A stretch of DNA of 64,000 bases, taken from the NCBI GenBank assembly GCA_026647215.1, contig JAPKHC010000014.1, positions 1 to 64,000 of the forward strand, read 5' to 3'. Below are positions 1 to 7,131 of this stretch, one piece after another. The notes beneath the pieces were generated by a model, which was given only the letters and a program-made list of their open reading frames with translations, was not told the DNA's origin and did not search any database. The translations under genes were made by a program, and so were the position numbers. The stretch is from F1-120-MAGs118 sp013360535 (GTDB taxonomy: Bacteria; Planctomycetota; UBA1135; GCA-002686595). Each line of letters starts with the position of its first letter. The first letter of the stretch is position 1.

Positions 1-395
1 ATAGCGTCGACAAGCACTCGAAGAGTCGAGTTTATGAGAATCGGCTGGATTCACAACACCCTTGACCATCGCCCAGCATTTAACGCACTCTTCACAGCTC
101 GGCCGCGTTGGCTCGGCGCCTACTTGTGGGTAATCGAAAGGTTCGGCGAACGGTTACCCCCGATTGATGGCGATTGGCCAAGATGGCCGGCAGTATTTCA
201 CGCTGGTGTCCGCAGGGCGAGGTGCGCAACTGGGACACCATCTCGGTCGGGAATTCTGGCGACAAGATCGCGCTCCTTCACTCCAGACGCAGCACAGGCT
301 TTCGCCCGACGTCGGCGTCCGCCCTACAGACGTCTCTCATGTCAGAAGCGGACGCCGCCTGCTATTCTCAGGCGCCCCTGAAGGACCTGTTTCGC
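1..395. other. Left-edge non-coding stretch, no convincing gene
   Basis: I find no convincing gene in this stretch. Short open frames exist on the + strand, but they have neither a recognisable domain nor a good ribosome binding site. At 16-31 there is a perfect inverted repeat with arms ACTCGA and TCGAGT around AGAG, which could be the end of a terminator of a gene lying off the left edge. Base composition is visibly less G+C-rich than the rest of the window and continues so into the next gene. Confidence 0.4.
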
Positions 396-2141
396 ATGAA
401 GCTCCTGAACGTGTTGCGGATCGCTTTCTTCTTCCTTGTTTGCCTGGTGGCACTCGCGTTTGCTGAGGCACCGCAAGGACGGGCCATAGAGAACGCGCCT
501 CGCGAAGAAGGCGTTGTCGCCGTCGATTCGCACGAGCGGAATCCTGATGCTAAAGCCTTGCAGCCGCTCTTGCCCGACAGCCGCCATGATGTTCGCGAGA
601 AGCAAGACGACCGAGATGCGATCAAGATCTTCACGATTTTGACCGTCGTATTTGGCGCTTTCGGTGTGGTGTGGAAGGGCTATGAGGTCCTCAATCGCGA
701 TCGAGACCGAGTGCTTTCGCATTCGTCAGGCGAATCATCGCTTTCGCTTAGACACAAACTCGCGATCATCAAGAACGACTGGGTTCCAATGCACCTGGGG
801 CTGATGGTCTTCATATTCGTTGTCACGGTGGGCCTGTTCGCTGGACCTCATTTCCTCGGCGATACCAACCCGGGGATCATATTCTTTTCCAGTCTTGCGG
901 GGGCACTTGGACTTGTCGCCTTTCTCGGGTATGCGCACACATTTCCTCGAGACAGACGCCTCTTGTACTACTCGATTCAAGAAGAGGCCGTCTTATCGAC
1001 TCGACTCCGGCGACAAATCTCCATCCGGGAATGCAACACTGCCGACGAACTCAGGGAATTCGTGGCATTCGGTCGACTGCTGGCACGCATTGGGGGCAAT
1101 CAGTCACAGCCCCTCGATACATCAGAGTTTCTCAGAATCAAGCTCGCGGGCAGCACAACGCAGGATTCAGGACACTTCCAATGCTGGTTGGCGTTTTCTG
1201 AAGGCTTACCGGTGGGGAGGATCGCCGCCCGGATAACACGAGACTGCGAGCGCGGCGCCATTGGCACGTTTGGCTTCTTCGGCGTTGGCGCAGATCCGAA
1301 AATCACTTCTAAACTTGTCGGCGCTGTAGCTTCGTGGCTCCGAATCCGAGGCGCAACGGAGGTACGTGGACCGTTCGACTTCAATTCCAATGGACGCGTC
1401 GGAGTCCTTACTTCAGGGTTCGAGCACGCGACGTCGTTGGACATCCCGCACAACCCGAGCTGGACCGGCCGTATGCTATTGGCCGCGGGATTCAGTGCCG
1501 AGGAGGAAATCAACTGTTGGATTAGTGAGGTCGGCAACACCCGCAAACGCGTCGCTGACATGCGCGCCTCCAGCCGCTGCATGCCAGAGTGGACCATGGA
1601 GAAGCTCAGCGCCATCAGTGCGCAGAAGAGGCTGAAGGCGATACTTGGGGTCTACAATGCTGCATGGCAGCACAACCTGTACTTCACCCCGATGCGCAGT
1701 GAGGAGATCAGGTTCTACTTGTCCGAAATGGATGCACTCATCCGCGAGGGATTCGCGGCTCTGGGCAACTTCCAACGAGATCCACGCGCAATCGTGCTTG
1801 CGCTTCCAGAAGTGTCGGAGCTCGTGCCCGTAGGCGAGGGGCATCATTTCGAGCGAGCATGGCGCCCGCTCCTGCAAGCGATCTGGCGCCGCCGCAACTG
1901 GCGCCCGCATCGCGCACGTGTCGTTCTGCTGGGAGTGGTCCGCGACCGTGACTTCAATTATGTACGGAGAGATGTCGCTTTGTGGTTGATCGAGGAACTA
2001 CTCACCAGCCTGCACGCGATCGGCATTCACGAAGTAGAATGGTCATGGACGCTCGAATCGAATAAGTCAATAAGTCGACTTCTGGAGGAAATTGGCTGCG
2101 AGCGATACAAGCGCCTTACTGTCTACGCGAAGCAACTCTAG
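396..2141 (+). CDS. Membrane-anchored GNAT-like acyltransferase-fold protein
   Basis: The protein has 581 residues. A hydrophobic N-terminus (about 1-23, ending AFA-EA) is a signal peptide or first membrane segment; further membrane segments lie near 77-94, 131-149 and 159-180. The soluble part from about 205 resembles the GNAT-like family that includes YghO: a GRIAA stretch, then GPFDFNSNGRVGVL and a GF motif. The acyl acceptor is unknown. I chose ATG 396 because AAGGA lies 10 bases upstream and a signal-like segment follows at once; ATG 339 and ATG 174 are in frame but weaker. Codons such as TTA and ATA, rare elsewhere here, and lower G+C suggest recent acquisition. The family assignment is by motif recall and moderate. 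Confidence 0.6.
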   Translation: MKLLNVLRIAFFFLVCLVALAFAEAPQGRAIENAPREEGVVAVDSHERNPDAKALQPLLPDSRHDVREKQDDRDAIKIFTILTVVFGAFGVVWKGYEVLNRDRDRVLSHSSGESSLSLRHKLAIIKNDWVPMHLGLMVFIFVVTVGLFAGPHFLGDTNPGIIFFSSLAGALGLVAFLGYAHTFPRDRRLLYYSIQEEAVLSTRLRRQISIRECNTADELREFVAFGRLLARIGGNQSQPLDTSEFLRIKLAGSTTQDSGHFQCWLAFSEGLPVGRIAARITRDCERGAIGTFGFFGVGADPKITSKLVGAVASWLRIRGATEVRGPFDFNSNGRVGVLTSGFEHATSLDIPHNPSWTGRMLLAAGFSAEEEINCWISEVGNTRKRVADMRASSRCMPEWTMEKLSAISAQKRLKAILGVYNAAWQHNLYFTPMRSEEIRFYLSEMDALIREGFAALGNFQRDPRAIVLALPEVSELVPVGEGHHFERAWRPLLQAIWRRRNWRPHRARVVLLGVVRDRDFNYVRRDVALWLIEELLTSLHAIGIHEVEWSWTLESNKSISRLLEEIGCERYKRLTVYAKQL

Positions 2142-2239
2142 GTACGAGTAGTTGCATGAACTCCGGTGTTGAGTACTGTGCCGATCGAACGGTCGCAAAC
2201 TTGACCGCGGACTCCAGCGACCTGCGCGACGGATCGGCT

Positions 2240-3322
2240 TCAGCGGCCCTGCGGGGCGTGGAAGAGGAACTCGCGCCAGGAGGAGGACCACCAGGCGCGC
2301 CATTCGGCGAGGCCGAGGGAGCGCGTGGAGTCGTTGGCCCAGGGGTCGTAGAGGAACGACTGGCGCGTGATCGAGCGCAGGGCGGAGTCGGCGGCGGCGC
2401 GCACGGTGGGGTCGGGGTCGGAGAGGGTCTCGATCAGGGCACCGACGGCGGGGCGAGCGGAGACGAGCTCGAGGTGGCGGGCGGCGGCGGCGCGCACGAA
2501 GGGGTCGGAGTCGCGCAGGAGACCGGCGGTGAACGGGGCGTCGTCGGAGCTCGGCGCGGCGGAGAGTTCGAGCAGGGCGCGGGCGCGGCGCGTGGGCTCG
2601 GAGCTGCGCAGCTGGTCGAGGCGCGTGCGGCGCTCCGGGGGCATGTCGTCGAGCGGGCCGAGCTCGGGCGCGGCGGAGGAGGCGAGGACCTGCGCGGCGC
2701 GCAGCTGCGACTCGAGGGCGGCGAGGCGCGGCTCGAGCGCGGCGCGGAACTGCGTGGCGGACTGGGCGAGCTCGTCGAGCGCGTCTTCCAGCGGCCCGAG
2801 GTCGACCTTCGGCGGCGCGCTCTCGAGCTCGTTCACCTTGGTCGGCTGCAGCCCGGCCGCGTGGCGCTCCCACTGCTCGTCGAACCAGCGCGCGAGGCGC
2901 CCCTCGACGTCGGAGAGCTGGCGTTCGAGGCGCTGGACACGCTCGACCTGCGCCGGATCGATGCCGGCGACGCGCCCGGAGAGGCCGCGCATCTGGCGCT
3001 GGCCGAGCAAGGCGACGGTGGCGGCGCCGAGCACGGCCAAGGTCGCGAGCAGGAAGGCCGCGAGGGCGAGCGGCTGGCGCTCGCGCGGGCGGGCGAGGGC
3101 GGGCGAAGTGGACGGAGCGTGCGCCGCGGGTGCGGGTGCGCCGGCGTGGTCGGGCGTGTGCGCCGAACGCGCGCGCTCGCGGGCCTGCTCCAGCTGCCAG
3201 CGGCAACCCGCACAGATGCTCCGGTCCCCTTTTCGGACCGCCTCGCCTCGCTCGAAGTCCGCGTCCGGGATCGACTCGGAGCACAGGTCGCAGAACTGCG
3301 GATCTTTGGGCTCGACCTTCAT
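2240..3322 (-). CDS. Zinc-ribbon, single-membrane-span HEAT-repeat protein
   Basis: The protein has 360 residues. The N-terminus carries two CxxC pairs (CDLC and CAGC, about 20 residues apart), a likely zinc ribbon. A Pro/Ala-rich linker leads to one membrane segment (the run LALAAFLLATLAVLGAATVA), then a charged coiled-coil-like region and C-terminal HEAT-like repeats with motifs such as DSDPFVRAAAARHLE and DPDPTVRAAADSALR. It probably anchors a protein-interaction scaffold at the inner membrane. The start ATG at 3322 precedes the zinc ribbon directly. A TACGCT promoter-like hexamer reads toward it at 3356-3351. It converges with the preceding gene and diverges from the amidoligase gene. No specific function can be assigned. 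Confidence 0.75.
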   Translation of the reverse strand: MKVEPKDPQFCDLCSESIPDADFERGEAVRKGDRSICAGCRWQLEQARERARSAHTPDHAGAPAPAAHAPSTSPALARPRERQPLALAAFLLATLAVLGAATVALLGQRQMRGLSGRVAGIDPAQVERVQRLERQLSDVEGRLARWFDEQWERHAAGLQPTKVNELESAPPKVDLGPLEDALDELAQSATQFRAALEPRLAALESQLRAAQVLASSAAPELGPLDDMPPERRTRLDQLRSSEPTRRARALLELSAAPSSDDAPFTAGLLRDSDPFVRAAAARHLELVSARPAVGALIETLSDPDPTVRAAADSALRSITRQSFLYDPWANDSTRSLGLAEWRAWWSSSWREFLFHAPQGR

Positions 3323-3385
3323 GTGCGGGCCCGGCAGGCGGGCCGGCGGGAGCGTAGCACGCAGCGAGGCGCCGCGGACGGACGG

Positions 3386-3402
3386 GGCAGCGTGGTAGCA
3401 TC
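3386..3402 (+). promoter_or_regulatory. Promoter-like 17-mer containing TAGCAT upstream of the GCS2-CBS gene
   Basis: The sequence GGCAGCGTGGTAGCATC contains a TANNNT hexamer (TAGCAT, 3396-3401). The identical 17-mer occurs on the minus strand at 55419-55403, directly upstream of the ECF sigma factor gene. Here it lies about 86 nt before the ATG at 3488. Confidence 0.4.
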
Positions 3403-3487
3403 CCGCCCCGCGCGCGCGGTCGAACCTCCCCGACTCCCTCCCCCCAGCCCGCACCGCCAACGGCCGCGCACGCCAGAGACGACCCGC

Positions 3488-5401
3488 ATGGGCCTGCAAC
3501 AGATCAGCGAGAGCGCCGACCACAACGAGATGCGGCGCTTCGTCAAGTCGCTCCTCGAGGACGTCCACGCGCTCGAGCGCATGCTCGCCGAAGGCAAGAT
3601 CGAGACCGGCACGCGCCGCATCGGCGCCGAGCAGGAGATGTTCCTCGTCGACCGGGCGCTGCAGCCGACCAAGCTGGCGCAGGTGCTGCTCGCCAAGCTC
3701 GGCAACGAGAGCTACACGACCGAGCTGGGCCTCTTCAACCTCGAGGCCAACCTCAAGCCGCAGGTGCTCGGCGGCGACTGCTTCGGGCGCATGCACGCCG
3801 AACTCTCGATGCTGCTCGAGCGCGCGCGCGCGGCGGCGAAGGAGGAGCAGGCGCAGGTCGTGCTGTGCGGCATCCTGCCGACGCTCGAGAAGGCTCAGCT
3901 GTCGCTCGACTACATGACGCCGAGCCCGCGCTACCTCGCGATGAATCGCCTGCTGACGCAGATGCGCGGCGGCAAGTTCGACTTCCGCATCAAGGGCGCC
4001 GACGAGCTCGCGACCTCGCACGACAACGTGATGCTGGAAGCCTGCACGACGAGCTTCCAGATCCACTACCAGGTGACGGCGGACGAGTTCGCCAGCCGCT
4101 ACAACCTCGCGCAGGTCATCACCGCACCCTGCCTCGCGGTCGCGGTCAACTCCGCCGTGCTGCTGCAGCACCGCCTGTGGCACGAGACGCGCATCGCGAT
4201 CTTCCAGCAGTCGCTCGACACGCGCACGGAGCACATGACCGAGCGTGGCCAGCGCCAGCGCGTCAACTTCGGCGAGCGCTGGGTCGACGAGAGCATCCTC
4301 GAGATCTACCGCGAGGACGTCGCGCGCTTCCGCTCGCTGATCGCGATCGCCTCCGACGAGAACCCGATGCGCGTGCTCGCCGAGGGTGGCGTGCCGCAGC
4401 TCAAGGCGCTGCGCCTGCACAACGGCACGGTGTACCGCTGGAACCGGCCGTGCTACGGCATCTCCGACGGCAAGCCGCACCTGCGCATCGAGAACCGCGT
4501 GATTCCCGCGGGTCCGTCGGTGATCGACGAGGTCGCCAACGCGGCCTTCTTCGTCGGCCTGATGAGCGCAGCGGAGGAATTCGGCGACGTGACGGCGGCG
4601 ATCAGCTTCGACGACGCGCGCGCGAACTTCGTCGCGGCGGCGCGTTACGGGCTGCACGCGCGCCTGCGCTGGCTGAAGGGACGCGCGTGGAGCGCGGACG
4701 AGCTCGTCCTCAAGCAGCTGCTGCCGATGGCGCGCCGCGGGCTCGAGGCCGAGAAGGTCGCCAAGGTCGACATCGACCGCTACCTCGGCGTGATCGAGGA
4801 ACGCGTCAAGCGCGACCGCACCGGCGCACAGTGGTCGCTCGACTCGCTCTCGTCGATGGGCGAGCGCGGGCGGCCGATCGAGCGCTACCGCGCGCTGACA
4901 GCGGCGCTGATCGAGCGCCAGCAGTCGGGTGAGCCCGTGCACGAGTGGTCGCTGGCGAGCCTCGAGGAGCGCGACAACGCGCGCGAGAACTACCGCACCG
5001 TGCGGCAGGTGATGAACAAGGACATGTTCACGGTGCGGCCCGACGACGTGGCCGACCTCGCCGCGAGCCTGATGGAGTGGCAGAAGATCCGCTACGTGCT
5101 CGTCGAGGACGAGGACGGGCGACTGGCGGGCCTCGTGTCGCACCGCGCGGTGCTCAGCATGCTCGCGCGCGCGAAGTCGGAAGGTGGCGTCGTCACGCAC
5201 AGCGTGCGCGAGATCATGCGCGCGGACGTCGTGACGGTGACGCCGGACACGAGCTCGCAGCACGCGCTCGACCTGATGCGCCGCAACAAGATCGGCTGCC
5301 TGCCGGTCGTTGAGGACGGGCGGCTGGTGGGCGTGCTCACCGAGCACGACTTCATGGAGCTCGCCTCCGTGCTTCTCGACCGCTGGCTCAAGGACGCCTG
5401 A
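3488..5401 (+). CDS. GCS2-family glutamate-cysteine ligase-like amidoligase fused to a CBS-domain pair
   Basis: The protein has 637 residues. Residues about 1-480 match the carboxylate-amine ligase family GCS2 (YbdK type): the early IGAEQEMFLVD motif supplies metal/ATP-binding acidic residues, followed by a conserved ELGLFNLEANLKP stretch and the RIENRVIPAGPS region. Residues about 505-637 form two CBS motifs (VMNKDMFTVRPDD and IMRADVVTVTPD), which usually bind adenosyl ligands and regulate the attached enzyme. It likely joins glutamate or another amino acid to an amine using ATP in the cytoplasm. It heads a probable operon with an aspartoacylase-like gene 33 bp downstream and a GNAT gene. 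Adenine-nucleotide control through CBS is an inference. Confidence 0.85.
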   Translation: MGLQQISESADHNEMRRFVKSLLEDVHALERMLAEGKIETGTRRIGAEQEMFLVDRALQPTKLAQVLLAKLGNESYTTELGLFNLEANLKPQVLGGDCFGRMHAELSMLLERARAAAKEEQAQVVLCGILPTLEKAQLSLDYMTPSPRYLAMNRLLTQMRGGKFDFRIKGADELATSHDNVMLEACTTSFQIHYQVTADEFASRYNLAQVITAPCLAVAVNSAVLLQHRLWHETRIAIFQQSLDTRTEHMTERGQRQRVNFGERWVDESILEIYREDVARFRSLIAIASDENPMRVLAEGGVPQLKALRLHNGTVYRWNRPCYGISDGKPHLRIENRVIPAGPSVIDEVANAAFFVGLMSAAEEFGDVTAAISFDDARANFVAAARYGLHARLRWLKGRAWSADELVLKQLLPMARRGLEAEKVAKVDIDRYLGVIEERVKRDRTGAQWSLDSLSSMGERGRPIERYRALTAALIERQQSGEPVHEWSLASLEERDNARENYRTVRQVMNKDMFTVRPDDVADLAASLMEWQKIRYVLVEDEDGRLAGLVSHRAVLSMLARAKSEGGVVTHSVREIMRADVVTVTPDTSSQHALDLMRRNKIGCLPVVEDGRLVGVLTEHDFMELASVLLDRWLKDA

Positions 5402-5434
5402 AGCGGGCGCCGACCAAGGGACCGGGGCAAATCG

Positions 5435-6620
5435 ATGTCGGACCCGCAAGCACGCCCGTCGCTACGGGTCGAGCGCGAGCTCGGCCGGCGCGCGGGCGTG
5501 GACAGCGGCAAGGGCACGCTGCTCGTCGTCACCGCGGGCGTGCACGGCAACGAACCGGCGGGCGTGCAGGCGCTCGAGCGCGTGTTCGCGACGCTGGAAC
5601 AGCGCGGCATTGGCGTGAAGGGCGAGCTCGTCGGCCTGTCGGGCAACCGCGCGGCCCTCGCGCAGCGCACGCGCTTCCACCACACCGACTTGAATCGCCT
5701 GTGGAGCGCGGACGACGTCGCGCGGCTGCGCGAGCGCGACCCCGCGCTCGACCACGCCGACCAGCGCGAGCAACGCGAGTTGCTCGGCGCGCTCGAGACG
5801 CTGCTCGCGACGCCGCGCGAGCGCGTGGCGCTGCTCGACCTGCACTCGACCTCCGGCGGCGGCCCGCCGTTCCTCGTGATGGGCGACACGCTGCAGAACC
5901 GCGAGCTCGCCTTCGCGCTCGGCGTTCCCGTGCTGCTCGGGCTCGAGGAGAACATCGGCGGCACGCTGATCGAGCACGTCGGCGCGCTCGGCCACGTCGC
6001 GGTCGTGCTCGAAGCCGGCCAGAACGAGGATCCCGCGACGATCGATCGCCACGAGTCCGCCGTGTGGCTCGCGCTGGTCGCGCTCGGCCTCGTCGCACGC
6101 TCCGACGTCCCCGATTTCGCGCTGCACGCCTCGCGCCTGCGCGCGGCGGCCTCCGAGCTGCCGCCGGTCGTCGAGGTGCTGCACCGCCACGACATCGCGC
6201 CCGAGGACGAGCAACGCTTCCGCATGGTGCCCGGCCTCGAGAGCTTCCAGTCGATCGAGCGCGGCCGCCTGCTCGCGCACGTCGGCACCGGACCCGATGG
6301 ACAGGTGCTCGCGCCGTTCGCGGGTGTGCTCCTGATGCCGCGCTACCAGCAGAAGGGCCTCGACCGACGGCTTCTTTCTCGGCCGCCGCGTCGAACCACG
6401 CTGGCTGAAGCTGTCCGCAGTGATGCGCCGCCTGCACCTCGAACGCATGCTCGGGCTCCTGCCCGGCGTCGAGCTCGCACGCGCCGACGGCAACGTGCTC
6501 TCCGTCGATCCGCGCATCGCCCGCTTCTTCACCACGGACCTGTTCCACCTGCTCGGCTACCGCCGTCAGGAAGAGCGCGACCAGCGGCTCGTGTTCACGC
6601 GCCGCAACGACAAGCTCTGA
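5435..6620 (+). pseudogene. Aspartoacylase/succinylglutamate desuccinylase-family protein, frameshifted near its C-terminus
   Basis: The first 310 residues show the M14-like deacylase core: zinc ligands H37 and E40 in VHGNEPAG, the DLNR motif at 85-88, the third zinc ligand H137 in LLDLHSTS, and catalytic E193 in VVLEAGQNED. At 6362-6368 the reading gac-cga-cgg shifts; deleting one C at 6364/6365 restores GLDDGFFLGRR and continues in frame to a stop at 6620 with coherent sequence (VEPRWLKLSAVM, then DLFHLLGYRR). The whole product would be about 394 residues. The core is intact, so this may be a sequencing or assembly error rather than a dead gene. Without the correction, translation runs into the next gene in a meaningless frame. 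It probably hydrolyses an N-acyl amino acid or amide made by the upstream ligase. Confidence 0.75.
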
Positions 6621-6642
6621 GCCCGTCCGCGCGGCGACGACG

Positions 6643-7131
6643 ATGCCGATTCGCAGCTACGAAGCGCGCGACCGGGCCGCGTGCCTCGCGATCTTCGACT
6701 CCAATTGCCCGCCGTACTTCGATCCGTCCGAGCGCGCGTTGCTCACGGGCTGGCTCGACGCGCGGGAATCGGGCGCGCTGCGCCACGCGACGTCGCTCGT
6801 CGAGCGATTCCTCGTGCTCGAGCGCGCTGGCGCCGTGCTCGCGTGTGGCGGCTTCTACGTGCTGCGAGCAAGGCCGCAGGCCTCGATGGTCTGGGGCATG
6901 GTCCATCGTGCCCATCACCGCGAAGGCCTCGGGCGCGAGCTCCTGCTCGAACGGGTCGAGCGGGTCGCGAGCGAGTTCCCGACCTGTGCGATCGTGCTCG
7001 ACACCTCGCAGCACACGGCGCCGTTCTTCGAGCGCCTGGGCTTCCGCGTGACTTCGAGGAAACCCGACGGCTACGGCCCGGGCCTCGACCGCATCGACAT
7101 GGAGCGGCGCGCCGCGCCACCGGCTCAGTAG
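6643..7131 (+). CDS. GNAT-family N-acetyltransferase
   Basis: A 162-residue single-domain GNAT. It begins IRSYEARDRAACLAIF, has the acetyl-CoA-binding region around HHREGLGRELLLE (R/Q-x-x-G-x-G/A-type motif A) and the typical motif B end, HTAPFFERLGFRV. It acetylates an unknown amine in the cytoplasm. It follows the aspartoacylase-like gene by 22 bp and likely belongs to the same transcript, so it may act on the same metabolite as the amidoligase. The last 7 bp overlap the 3' end of the convergent lipoprotein gene. Confidence 0.8.
   Translation: MPIRSYEARDRAACLAIFDSNCPPYFDPSERALLTGWLDARESGALRHATSLVERFLVLERAGAVLACGGFYVLRARPQASMVWGMVHRAHHREGLGRELLLERVERVASEFPTCAIVLDTSQHTAPFFERLGFRVTSRKPDGYGPGLDRIDMERRAAPPAQ

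Noticed and set aside
2156..5449. Very long open frames on both strands across the HEAT and amidoligase genes
   Set aside because: In DNA this G+C-rich, antisense and shifted frames stay open by chance. They show Arg/Ala/Pro-rich low-complexity translations without domains.
6366..7051. Continuation of the aspartoacylase frame as a C-terminal extension over the GNAT gene
   Set aside because: After the shift the translation turns into Arg/Ser/Thr-rich sequence without homology-like features and overlaps a clear GNAT gene in another frame.
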